Assembly: GCA_039090855.1 (NCBI GenBank)
Contig: CM077025.1
Span: forward strand, 95,088,489-95,152,488
Length of the DNA: 64,000 nucleotides
Reading direction: 5' to 3'
Source: Macrothele yani
Lineage: Eukaryota; Arthropoda; Arachnida; Araneae; Macrothelidae
The notes beneath the pieces were generated by a model that made no database searches, was not told where the DNA came from, and worked only from the letters and a program-made list of their open reading frames with translations. Position 1 is the stretch's first letter; each line of letters opens with the position of its first letter. The position numbers and the translations under genes were made by a program. Below, in pieces: positions 21,186 through 30,548 of this stretch.

Positions 21186-21348
21186 TATAAGGAAGTAAAT
21201 TTCTCCGTCATTTTTGTCCACGCCTGGGCTCGAAACCGGGTCCCCTCATTCCGGAATAATTCACTCTAGCAATTGAACTACGTGGACGTTCGTTCTGACT
21301 GCTATCTGCCTTTATGTCGTGTACGTCCTGCGGGGCAGGCACGTCACA
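21186..21348 (-). repeat. TRIM solo LTR carrying a tRNA-like sequence
   Basis: 163 bp, flanked by the direct repeat CACT (21182-21185 and 21349-21352). Read on the minus strand it starts TGTGACGTGCC and ends CTTATA, like the LTRs of the complete TRIM at 23785-24371. No internal region or second LTR is present, so it is a recombination-derived solo LTR. It sits inside a Tc1 transposase. Confidence 0.92.
21216..21287 (-). other. 72-nt tRNA-like domain in solo LTR
   Basis: On the minus strand GTCCACG (acceptor 5') pairs with CGTGGAC (acceptor 3'), all seven pairs Watson-Crick. The D-arm region TAGTTCAATTGCTAGA and T-arm region CGGTTTCGAGCC are box A- and box B-like. The anticodon region TTCCGGA is shared with the other copies. 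It is inside a retrotransposon LTR and lacks a proper anticodon stem, so it is not called as a functional tRNA gene. Confidence 0.8.
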
Positions 21349-21879
21349 CACTTTATGTCTCATTATCCTAATAGCATAGTACCTGACAGCTGTCAGATAT
21401 CTAAACATCGGTGTGGACCAAGTTCATTCAGTCATGGCAACTGTGTTCCCTGCTCGTGATGGCCATTACCGACAAGATAATGTGCCATGCCACACTGCTA
21501 GAATTGTCAGGGAGTGGTTCGAGGAACATGCTGGTGACTTTCTGTTAATATCCTGGCTTCCAAATTCACCTGCTTCCAAATGAAACGAATCGAACATCTG
21601 TGGTTCGAATTGGAAATGCGGGTTCGCCGTAAATCAACACCACCCAGTATTGTACGGGAACTGGAGGACCTGCTGTTGTCATTATGGTACTAGATACCCC
21701 ACGATACCTATCGCCACCTCATTGAATAGATGTCTCGCTAAGTGGCAGCTGTTTTGCGGGCTAAAAGGGGTCGTACAGCTTGTTAGGTAGGTTGTCATAA
21801 TGTAATGGTTCATCGGTGTAATGTTGAGTCTCCATTCCTGTAAGAAATGCGCACCAGAGTTGACTGGATACCACGATGA

Positions 21880-22800
21880 CGTAGAGCACACAAGGTAAAT
21901 TAAGTGCATTTGGCGCAGGGCCATCGCATTCCGTTATCGGATTATCAGGAATGAAGTCGTGCTGTTTTGGTGCTCGTACATCACTGTTCGAAAAAAATGG
22001 AGAAACGTGCCAGCAGCAGCGAGAGACGTTTGTGCAGTTAAAGGTGAGGAATCAGTGGACAGGAGCGGTGCACGAAATTGGTTTTGGGGTTTCACTGCTT
22101 GGGACAGAACTCTGGAAGACAAGCCGAGGTCAAGAAGTCCAGCGGCCACCGTCACTGACCCCCTGGTCAAAGCTAAGACAGCAAACCAGGATATTAGTGA
22201 AAGGGAATTGGTAGCTGAGGTGGGGTTTTCTCAGTCTGCCGTAATTTGTCACGTGCAGCAGCATGCTTTGTCCTCCAGGCTTCATCGAATGGTTCCCCAT
22301 GAACTGACACCCCAGCAGACCAGAAAACGTGTCTCTCTCCTTGTTGCAGATTGCTGTCAAATTCCCAGAGTGATAGGTTTCTGCGTCGTAACGTCACTTG
22401 TTATGAAAAGTGGATATTCCCGCGTTATTCAACTACTGGGAAACAGGGGCTAAGCCTACGCCGGGTAGCACAGCCAGTGAGGCAAAGAAGAATGTTCGAG
22501 AGCAGAGTAATGCTGTGCATTTGTGGAATTGTGAAAGTCGTGCGCACTGGAAATGCGTGCTACATGGTCAGGCTGTGGACGTGAATTCTATGCCGATCAG
22601 CTACAGCGGGCCCGTGTTGCTCTACGGCAAAACTACCCAGCACTAATCAATAGAAAAGCGGCAGTTCCGGAAAGTGGATATGGTCCCAAGTCACCCCTCC
22701 ATAATGGTCTGCAGAAAACTACAGGAATTTTAGAGAGGATTCAGCTCCTATCTCATCCTACAGACAATCCGAAACTTGTGGCATTCTAATACCAACTTTT
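21880..22800 (+). pseudogene. Mariner-type transposase pseudogene
   Basis: The translation SGARNWFWGFTAWDRTLEDK (22058-22117), then TDPLVKAKTANQDISERELV (22155-22214), then HRMVPHELTPQQTRKRVSLL (22282-22341) follows the mariner order: first HTH, GRP linker, second HTH, WVPHELT-like block. The catalytic start 'VTCYEKW' (about 22390-22410) corresponds to the usual GDEKW block with the Asp-bearing segment altered. The C-terminal part is in a third frame. Terminal repeats were not identified. Confidence 0.72.
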
Positions 22801-23814
22801 GCACACCACGGTCTATTTCTTACAAGGACGGCACTTCGCTTCAGTGCTGGATGTGTGACATCTGACATCATACACAGTGTGGAAAATAATTTTTAAGACT
22901 GGGTCTGTAAAATGAAATAGAAACAAGAAATTATAATTTGTTTTGGTTTGTTATTCAAAATAAGTCCCTCCGGCTTCAATACACTTGTTACAGCGATTTA
23001 ATAATGATTCGAATACCTGTTCCAGTTCGCTTTGCGGAATAACCTCCAAAGCACGCGTCAAAGCTGTTTGTATGGCCAAAATATCATCAAAATAACACCT
23101 ACTTAAAGTCATTTTAAGTTTTGGGAATAAAGAAATGTCGCAGGGTGCTAAATTAGGCAAATACGGTGAATGATTCAACACACAGACGTTATATTTCGCC
23201 AAAAATCTACGAACAAGAAGTGAGGTATGACTAGGTGCATTATCGTGCAACATACACCAACTGTTTTCATCCCGATATTCTGGACGAATGCGACGAATTC
23301 TGCCCATCAAACGCCTCAAAACATTTAAATAAAACTCACCAGTAATTGTTTGCCCACTTGGAACAAATTCTTTGTGGATAATACCCTTACTATCGAAGAA
23401 TGTAATGAGCATTGTTTTGATTTCCGATTGAACTTTTCTTGTTTTTTTTTTTTTTTTCGGCTTGTGGTGAGTTTTTTGACTTCCATTCCGCACTTTGTCG
23501 CTTTGTTTTAGGACCATATTGAAAACACCATGTTTCATCACCTGTAACAATCGATTTTAAGAAGTTTGGATCATTTTCAGCGGCTGAAATGATGTCTCTG
23601 CAATGTGCACTTCTCCTTGATTTTTGTTCATTGGTTAACGTGTGTGGAACAAATTTAGCACAGACTTCTGTTTTGCCCAAATCTTCATGCAGGATGGTTC
23701 GAATCATTTCTTTGTTGATGTTTAAAGACTCTTCCATCATTCTTAGTGACGCACATCGATTGTTTGTCACGAAATCACGCACTTTATAACGAAGTAAATT
23801 TCTTCGTCATTTTT

Positions 23815-23886
23815 ATCCGCGCCGAGGTTCGAACCCGGGTCCACTCATTCCGGAATAAGTTGCTCTACCAATTAAGCTACGCGGAC
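23815..23886 (-). other. 72-nt tRNA-like domain, downstream LTR of TRIM
   Basis: Minus strand: acceptor GTCCGCG pairs with CGCGGAT (one G-U). D-arm GCTTAATTGGTAGAGC, T-arm CCCGGGTTCGAACCTCGG. It contains box A- and box B-like promoter sequences. Not called a host tRNA, as it is part of an LTR. Confidence 0.82.
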
Positions 23887-24239
23887 GATTATTCTGATTC
23901 CTATCTGCCTTCATGTCGTGTGCGTCCTGCTGGCAGGTACGTCACATCTCCCCCCCCCCGAAAGAGGGCCGGGGGCATGGCCCACGGGTCAGCCGTGACC
24001 ATGAATCGTTGCAGGCAGCCATCTACTGTAGAACGTGCACCTGAGAACTCCCAGTCAATCTGGTGTGTGGAATGCAACGTCACACACATTTATTTTTCGA
24101 AGCGCTGGAGAAGGAATTCTCTTATTTTTCCTATCTCGCGGTGTGGAAATAACATCACACCAATGCGAGATTTTGAACGGCCGGGTCATCCGGATAGTTC
24201 GGGCGCCATTATAACGAAGTAAATTTCTCCGTCATTTTT

Positions 24240-24311
24240 ATCCGCGCCGGGGTTCGAACCCGGGTCCACTCATTCCGGAATAAGTTGCTCTACCAATTAA
24301 GCTACGCGGAC
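24240..24311 (-). other. 72-nt tRNA-like domain, upstream LTR of TRIM
   Basis: Identical in layout to 23815-23886, with acceptor GTCCGCG/CGCGGAT and T-arm CCCGGGTTCGAACCCCGG fully paired. Differs from its partner by one or two bases, indicating a fairly recent insertion. Confidence 0.82.
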
Positions 24312-24965
24312 GATTATTCTGATTCCTATCTGCCTTTATGTCGTGTGCGACCTGCTGGCAGGTACGTCACAACTTTTTCAATAATATCAGGTGTCCTAGA
24401 TGAACTTGGTCTTCCGGTATGCCTATCATCTTCTAGCGTATCTCTTCCGTCCAAAAAACGTTTGTGCCACAGGAAAACATTTGATCTACTTAAACAAAAC
24501 TCACTGTAAACTTGTTTCATCATTTGGTACGTTTCCGAGGCACTTTTACCAAGTTTTGCGTTAAATTTAATAAGAGCCTTTTGCTCCATCTTAATAATTC
24601 AACATGAAAAAAATTTTACTTCTCTAATGAACGGCCGTTTCGTTTGAGTTACTTTAACAACTGCGCAGTACTTTTGGCAGAAAGCAAGCAGATGGTCATC
24701 GTTTATAACGCATTCACGTTTACACTGGTGGCGCAACCGTAGGCTGAAATCTAGTGCCAGTCTTAAAAATTCTTTGACGCACTGTGTACAGTTTCTGTCC
24801 TAGAAACCTGCAGAGTGGTGGTGGTACTGCAGGATCGCGGCTCTGGTGGAAAAGTTGTCACATGACTGTAGGAAACAACGGCCTGTACTTTGCAGAACGA
24901 GGCAAGCGTGCATGGCTTTCTGGCATCATTAAACTCTTTAGTTGCAAACGGGACGAACTTTTGAC

Positions 24966-25135
24966 TCATCCTGGTAGTGGAACATTCAAAAGCAATTTAC
25001 TAATTATGCCTAAAAACAAATGTGTTTAATCAATTCATCTATACAATCGGGGACATGAATTTTAACTAAAAAAGACATACAGAGTTTCAGAACATCTCAA
25101 AGAAGCATGAAGAGATGCATGCTCTAATCAAGAAG
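24966..25135 (+). mobile_element. Old RTE retrotransposon, segment 3 of 4
   Basis: 'cattcaaaagcaatttactaattatgcctaaa' and 'tttaactaaaaaagacatacag' correspond to the FKSNMPLRLKRKVFDQCI and LTKRDIQRLQTTQ segments of the copy at 29632-29760. Together with 20293-20465 this shows that about 4.5 kb of DNA transposons (20466-24965) lie inside one RTE copy. It is cut again at 25135. Confidence 0.78.
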
Positions 25136-25919
25136 TAATAACAAGACACAATTCGAAAAAATGCATGCATATTACCCAAATTGTTCTTAGTTGACGCATT
25201 AATTGCATTAACTTCAATAAATAGAAACTCACCTTTTAAGGTTTTTGTTCCTCTTGCTCACATTTGTTGCACGTAGCGGAATTGTCATTACATGTGAAGG
25301 CCTTTTATGCTCGTCGTATCTTTCATCCCTGAGTCATGTCGTATACATTTTCTAGTTTTGGAGTCATTTCTACTATCATATCTTTTTCTGCGACTGCATG
25401 TTACAATTGTTTACACGTATTCATCACATACACACAAAATTTCTTGTCCGCAACATATCCTAAAAAAGTTAAAACACATTATATACATTTTCCACTGCGC
25501 TCATCAAATACCTTAACCCTAATCCTCTTAGTCGCATTGCTTGCAAGTGATGAATGTAATGACGTTGGAAGCAATGCGACGGAGAGGATTAGGGTTAAGG
25601 TATTTGATGAGCGGAGTGGAAGTTGTATATAATATGTTTTAACTTTTTAAGGATATGTTACGGACAAAGAAATTTTATGTGTATGTGATTAATACGTGTA
25701 AACAATTGTAACACGTAGGCTCAGAAAAAAGATATGATAGTAGAAATGACTAAAACTAGCAAAATGTATACGGCATGACTCAGGGATGAAAGGTACAACG
25801 AGCATGAAAGGCCTTCACATGTAATGGCAATTCTGCTGAAAATATACGTGCAACAAATGTGAGCAAGAGGAACAAAACCTTAAAAGGTGAGTTTCTATTT
25901 ATTGAAGCTAATCAAGAAG
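25124..25919. mobile_element. Fold-back element with ~325-bp arms, 12-bp flanking direct repeat
   Basis: Arms about 25208-25539 and 25573-25905 are inverted copies with scattered mismatches. The innermost stem pairs 'accttaaccctaatcctct' (25509-25527) with its reverse complement near 25583-25602. The loop is about 30-40 bp. CTAATCAAGAAG occurs at 25124-25135 and 25908-25919, consistent with target duplication inside the RTE; 25136-25207 on the left has no partner. Non-coding. Transcription across it would give a long hairpin RNA. Confidence 0.85.
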
Positions 25920-26207
25920 GTTAGAAAAAGGAACTCTTGATCAGAATAATGAGAAGAGTTGATAGCATCAGAATCAAAGGAACGATCCTCAAATAGGAAT
26001 TAGTTCGATGTATTACTAGAAGTGACCAAGTGTTATATTAAGCTGGATACGAATGAACACGAAAAGACTCAGAAGGAGGCCACGTGGAAAATGGAATTCA
26101 AAAGAATGTCGGAATGTCATTGAACAGAATGGTTTAAGTCAGATATTTATGGAAGAAACTTGGGGAGATCTTCACCCAGCAATCGACTGAAAATGGCTAA
26201 TCATTAT
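25908..26207 (+). mobile_element. Old RTE retrotransposon, segment 4 of 4 (3' end)
   Basis: 'gttagaaaaaggaactcttgatcagaa' matches the DKKRNSWIRK region, 'gaagaagccacgtggaaaa'-like sequence near 26070 matches RRRPHGRW, and 'aaacttggggagatcttcacccagcaatcgactg' (26157-26190) is the conserved RTE 3' end. The ATG-rich tail is worn away. Same element as segments at 18130, 20293 and 24966. Confidence 0.82.
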
Positions 26208-26289
26208 ATACTTACACACTTCAGTATCAAGATCAGACATTTATTAATAAAAGAATGCAGATGTAGAATCTATAGTGTAAAAGCCATTT

Positions 26290-26361
26290 GCCGGTGGCTC
26301 TTTTTGAACCCTCATCCTTCTGTTCCGGAGCCTAATGCTTTCCCGATTAAGCTACACCGAC
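26290..26361 (-). other. 72-nt tRNA-like domain, TRIM-B downstream LTR
   Basis: Minus strand: acceptor GTCGGTG pairs with CACCGGC (seven pairs, one G-U), different bases from the A copies but still paired. The anticodon region GGCTCCGGAACAGAAGGAT resembles that of arginine tRNA with CCG. The T arm is degraded (GGGTTCAAAAAG). Confidence 0.75.
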
Positions 26362-26632
26362 GAAGTTTGTAGCTGCAACTTTGGCGTCTTGACATGTGCG
26401 TCACCTTTGAGGTAGGTACGTCACATATCTTTCCCTCTTGAAAAAGGGCGGCAACGGAAGTGTATATTTCTGGGTAAGCCGGCAAACCACGCTTGAAGGA
26501 GGTCTCTGCAGAAAATGGAATTCTCGATAACTCCAGATGATATGTGGAACGAACATCATACATTTTTCAAGGAACCCAACGGCTAGGAGATTTATTTTAC
26601 GTTTGGGCGCCAATATAGCGAAAGAGCTATTT

Positions 26633-26704
26633 TCCGGTAGGAAATATCGAACCAGCATCCTGTTTCTCGGAAGCTGAACGATTTCCCAAAGGAGCTACAC
26701 CGAC
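26633..26704 (-). other. 72-nt tRNA-like domain, TRIM-B upstream LTR
   Basis: Same position and length as the other tRNA-like domains. It retains GTCGGTGTAGCT and GGTTCGAT but with reduced acceptor pairing (TACCGGA). Confidence 0.7.
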
Positions 26705-26890
26705 TAAGTTTGTCGCTTTAACTTTTCCGTCTTGACTTATGCTCCTCCTCTGAGGTAGGCACCTCACAAACGAAAACTATATTCTTTAAAATGTGTGTGG
26801 AAATAATATGTTGGTATTATTCAGCAAATTTCCAAACTGAAACATGAGTGAAGCATTCGCTAATATAGTTTCCTCTGGCGTTGTTCTTAA

Positions 26891-28079
26891 CCCTTTAACC
26901 GGCTGGAACGAATTAACTCGGAGTTAGCAAAATGGGCTGAAATAAACTCAAATGAACATATTCACTGTCCAAAAAGTAGGCCAAACGCGGCTGGAACGAT
27001 TGAACTTGCCAATCAGGAAGAGTTGCTTAATAAGCGTTCCTTAGCTTTGCTATTCAAAGCGGTCATTTAGGGAATTGGTTGTCACGAATCCTTTCTGATA
27101 TACATATTACGTGCCATAATAGCTATAATAAAAGCGAAGAACCTAAGGAAGGAAAGAGAAGATATTTGAGTGAATCGTTTTTCGCCAGTAGCATGATGTC
27201 CATATCAGAGGTACCTGGAGCAGAGAATATATGTCCGTGTCTTGAGTCATGGAGCTTAGAATAAAGAACTAGAAGAGACTTTCTGAATAAAAGACTTTCT
27301 ATTTTTTGCATAATTCCGCGTCCCCTATGATGGGATTATGGTCGGTATTTCTGAGATGAGAGGGGCAAGGGAATGTTTTGCCCTAGCTTTCGTCAGACCT
27401 GGCAGCTATGTGAGCAATTTTGTTTCAGGGACGCAGAAAATTTCGGGAGTCATTTAGTTGAGGTATAGAGGCCGCTTAAAGGGTTATAATGAATTAGCTT
27501 TATTTTCTTTCCGCTAAGCTAATTAATATGAATGATTCTCTTCCTACCAGCTAGCTAATGATATACTTGTACTAAGCTTCAAAATAGTGAATTCAAAAGG
27601 GTGTTGTTACTAGTTAATTACGAACGTAAACAAAGTCTTAACGCTGGTTATTTATGGTAATAAATAAATGTTATAAACCTAACAGCCAGACAGAGGTCTG
27701 ACAAAAACTATGAATTGAGAAAGACTAACTTACGGCAACTTCTTTATTATAAGACTCTTGGTCAACTAAAGCACACACACAACTTGTTTTACAATAATTA
27801 AGAATCTCTCCTCAAAAGAACACAATCTCTCCTCGTATTACAAACGCTCTCCGTAAACAACAACGCTCTCTCATAACAACAACAAAAGCTCTCCCTAAGT
27901 CTCGATGAACGCGCCTATATACTAGCTACCACCACGTCATGACTTACACTCATTGCCAGATCTCATTCATCGGGTGAAATAATATTTCGTTCAGTAGGAA
28001 GATAATTTACATAGTAAAATAAAATAACCAGAGATAGTAAAATCAAAAGGAAAGTGAATATAGAGTATACGTTACAGGG
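26891..28079. mobile_element. TTAA-flanked CCCTTTAACCGGC MITE, long copy, interrupted by solo LTR
   Basis: Starts CCCTTTAACCGGCTGGAACG after TTAA (26887-26890) and ends 'ccgcttaaaggg' before TTAA (28080-28083), once the solo LTR and its duplicated GGGT (27485-28080) are removed. Net length about 593 bp. CCC/GGG ends plus a TTAA target are the hallmarks of piggyBac-type ends. No transposase is encoded. Confidence 0.82.
27485..28076 (-). mobile_element. Solo LTR related to the Gypsy element at 39785-47196
   Basis: On the minus strand it begins TGTAACGTATACTCTATATT and ends 'aattcattata' as the Gypsy LTR does. It shares long blocks with it ('ggttattttattttactatg', 'atctggcaatgagtgtaagt'). Flanked by the 4-bp repeat GGGT (27481-27484, 28077-28080). 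592 bp against 545 bp, with a diverged middle containing CT-rich repeats (27800-27890), so it belongs to a sister subfamily. Confidence 0.92.
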
Positions 28080-28083
28080 TTAA

Positions 28084-29302
28084 TTACCTAGAATTTTTTT
28101 TAATTACTTTAAACTAAGTGAGGAATGACGGAGAAATCGAGTTTTCCTGATTTTGACCAGGGGAAATACATCTTGCCCTTAGGTTGGTGTAATGAACTAC
28201 AAGATTGGGGAGGGAGAAGAATTTGCACACATTGTTACGCAAACAGGATTAAATATTAACATCGCAAATCCAAGAAGACGAAATCATAGAATGATGCTGA
28301 CTATGTATTAATTATCTGGAACATTCGACTTCAGAAAGTTGATCACTTTCGTTATCTGCGAATAATTACAGAGCAGTGCGGCGCAGAATGATTATGAATA
28401 CGCAATGAAACTAACGAAGCACCCTTTGTCATTACAAGGGCAAACAAAGTTTTCTGTTCGAACTGAGAGCTGTAAACACCTAACTGAAATGGCAATTTTC
28501 AGCAGAATTTGAGCTACCATTTCAACTATAAAACATGAAAGGAATCAAGGATGCTTAAGTGATCTTTAGAATATTACAAAATAAGCTTTTAAATACAGGT
28601 GATTATATAACAAGAGCCCTTGAGCGAAATCAGAGTTCAAAGGAGAACCAACCAAACATCAGAAGCTCCCAAACTGCGTATACTTAGAATATGTTCTTTA
28701 ATTTCCCTGATCTGTTCTGTCAGCGGAATTATATTTGATGTTGTGAGAACAAATATGTTAAAACAAAACGAGTAAGATTATTCGGCGAATGTACTGGTTT
28801 CATTATTCGCTTTCATTTACAGCAGAGTTCCCAAATTATTGATAAGTGTCCTCCAGTGGCGCACCCAGGATTTGATTATGGGGATGCCAAAAAATATAGA
28901 AGATGCAAAAGAAAAAAAGATGTCCCGTGAGAAACATCTTCCAAAATTATTTATTTATTTATTTAACTACAATTTCACGCCACATCACAACAAAACAGCA
29001 TCTAGTCCATACATACCCAAGACTACATCTAAAATCATAATAAACAACAAAAGTCCAAGAATACAATAATACCAATAGTAATATAAATGTGCAAAGAAAA
29101 TTAATGAACTCAGGCTTTTTATATCATAGAAAGTAACGGTTGCAAGCAGCATGCAATGTAACCAAAGTAACTAAAAAATTGCAGCACTTCAAAAGTATAA
29201 CTTTTACAAAACTTCAAAAGTATAACTATTACAAAACTTCGAAAATATAACTATTTCTATACAATCCGATTTTTACAAATAACATCATATTTTCATTAAG
29301 AT
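28084..29302. other. Unassigned sequence
   Basis: About 1.2 kb of AT-rich DNA with no supported gene. 28856-28872 (AGTGGCGCACCCAGGAT) resembles the starts of some hAT-type elements, but no partner end was found. 29150-29260 holds a few imperfect 'acttcaaaagtataact' repeats. Confidence 0.4.
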
Positions 29303-29310
29303 ATACACAT

Positions 29311-30112
29311 ATGGAGATTATCTAACCCACTTTCGTTTTGCTGATGACATAGTCATTTTTGCAACTACTACATCAGAGCTGCAGAGTATGATCCAAGAAC
29401 TTGCTAACAAGAGTAAAGAAGTGGGATTGAAAATGAACTTTCAGAAGACAAAAGTGGTGTTCAATGCTTTTACACGAAATGAAGATTTATCGATTGATGG
29501 AGAAAAGCTGGAGATAACAGACACGTACGTTTATCTTGGACTGCAGATATCAAGTGAGGGTCACTTTGATGAAGAAATTAATCGGCGTACAAAACTTGCC
29601 TGGAGAGCTTTTGAAAGAAACAGCATAATTTTCAAGAGCAATATGCCATTACGTCTTAAAAGAAAAGTGTTTGATCAATGCATCCTTCCAGTGCTTACGT
29701 ATGGTGCAGAGACGTGGACTTTAACTAAAAGAGACATACAAAGGCTGCAGACAACTCAAAGTAGCATGAAGAGGTGCATGCTTGGTGTAACCAGGAGAGA
29801 TAAGAAGAGGAACTCGTGGATCCGAAAAATGACAAGAGTGGAAGACATGATCAGAGTTAAATCCCTGAAATGGCAATGGGCTGGACATACTGCCAGAAGG
29901 ACAGACCATCGATGGACAACCGAAATTTTAGATTGGATTCCAAGGGACAGAAAAAGATCCAGAAGAAGACTACATGGGGGATGGTTGGAATAAATTCGAA
30001 AGTATGCAGGAGTGACATGGAGGAGACTGGCGCAAGGCAAACCGTTGTGGAGAAAACTTGGGGAGACCTTCGTCCAGCAGTGGATTGATAATGGTTGACA
30101 ATGATGATGATA
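29311..30112 (+). mobile_element. RTE retrotransposon, 5'-truncated, with target duplication
   Basis: The 802-bp RTE 3' part starts at GDYLTHFRFADDIVIFATT and contains an uninterrupted frame 29388-29993 (RT thumb and C-terminus: MNFQKTKVVFNAF, YVYLGLQISSEG, TYGAETWTLTKRDIQRL). It ends in TGACAATGATGATGATA. ATACACAT on both sides (29303-29310, 30113-30120) is the target duplication. Least mutated RTE tail in the window, but lacks endonuclease and most of RT. Confidence 0.9.
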
Positions 30113-30120
30113 ATACACAT

Positions 30121-30548
30121 GATGAAATATATACTAACGAAAGTAACATTTTCAAAAAGTTACATACTGAAATAAATAATTACCCCCCCCCTCCAGTCAG
30201 ACAAACTGACAAGAAGAAGGGAGCATAACCAAAGTAAATGATAATTACAAAGCACCATAGTAACACTACAATATTTTAGTTTTAAATAAATTGAAGCACT
30301 ACAACAGATTCTTTATAACAAATCGTTGCGATGCAATGTGGCAAGGGAACCAGGGAAAAAGGCTAACAAATAGCCTGATGAGCCCCTAGTCCTCCAAAAA
30401 AGAATCTCAATCGTCAAGTCAAGGAACAATTTAACCGTAATACAATAAATTGAAGTAATAATACATAATATGTGACCAACCGTTAATTAACTAATAATTA
30501 AGCAAATCTTAAGCTCTCTTTTAAATGAAAAAGAGGAACACAAGTTTG
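30121..30548. other. Unassigned AT-rich flank
   Basis: No gene recognised. 30500-30548 resembles, in reverse complement, the sequence at 37380-37440 that continues beyond the RTE, so the right-hand part belongs to the 3' end of the Penelope element. Confidence 0.45.

Larger units (their letters stand above)
20670..21770 (+). pseudogene. Tc1-like transposase pseudogene, interrupted
   Basis: MGKAADL...KFDKGQIVMALCLGTTILETARFMGCSRAGVV (20672-20795) is the HTH. An RRATVRQITRKLQLHVVVNN-type second helix follows (20911-20973). Further on are 'WAMFS' (21160-21178), then the TRIM insertion, then YRQDNVPCHTARIVREWFEE (21469-21529, second Asp) and SWLPNSPAS (about 21554). Stops and frame changes are present apart from the insertion. 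Confidence 0.8.
20529..21818 (+). mobile_element. Tc1/mariner-superfamily transposon with TRIM solo LTR inside
   Basis: The ends GGATGAGCCATTACATTATG (20530-20549) and 'cataatgtaatggttcatc' (21796-21814) are inverted repeats, with TA flanks at 20527-20528 and 21819-21820. It encodes a degenerate plus-strand transposase and is interrupted at 21186-21348 by a 163-bp TRIM LTR. Confidence 0.9.
23785..24371 (-). mobile_element. Complete TRIM (miniature LTR retrotransposon) with tRNA-bearing LTRs
   Basis: 587 bp with LTRs at 23785-23945 and 24210-24371 (161 and 162 bp), flanked by the perfect 4-bp direct repeat ACTT (23781-23784, 24372-24375). On the minus strand the order is LTR (TGTGACGTACC...TTATA), primer-binding site TGGCGCCCGAAC (24208-24197), a non-coding internal region, a purine tract G10-AGA (23960-23946), then the second LTR. 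No ORF, so it depends on another element's proteins. It is inserted in a mariner transposase gene. Confidence 0.95.
22951..24589 (-). pseudogene. Mariner transposase, split by a TRIM insertion
   Basis: The N-terminal segment 24589-24372 has LIKFNAKLGKSASETYQMMK (HTH) and SRSNVFLWHKRFLDGRDTLE with GRPSSSRTPDIIEKV. After the TRIM it resumes at 23784 with DFVTNNRCASLRMMEESLNI and NEQKSRRSAHCRDII. The catalytic residues are IVTGDETW (Asp, near 23545), MLHDNAPSHTS (Asp, near 23250) and LAPCDISLFPKLK (Asp, near 23140), the DD34D set of mariner. A frameshift lies in the poly-T/poly-A run at 23443-23458. Otherwise this is the best-preserved transposase here. Confidence 0.9.
22873..24786 (-). mobile_element. 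Mariner transposon with TIRs, containing a TRIM
   Basis: The left end CACAGTGTGGAAAATAATTT (22873-22892) and the reverse complement of the right end, up to 24786, form TIRs of about 30 bp (common 'tttttaagactg'), with TA at 22871-22872 and 24787-24788. Subtracting the 587-bp TRIM and its 4-bp duplication leaves about 1.32 kb, the usual mariner length. The transposase is on the minus strand. Confidence 0.93.
26271..26768 (-). mobile_element. Older TRIM with tRNA-bearing LTRs (subfamily B)
   Basis: LTRs 26271-26425 and 26614-26768 are both 155 bp. Minus-strand order: LTR beginning TGTGAGGTGCC, primer site TGGCGCCCAAAC (26612-26601), internal region of about 190 bp, purine tract AAGAGGGAAAGATA (26439-26426), second LTR beginning TGTGACGTACC. 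Flanking bases AATC and AACG are an imperfect duplication. LTRs differ at many positions, so the insertion is much older than the two subfamily A copies. Confidence 0.88.
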
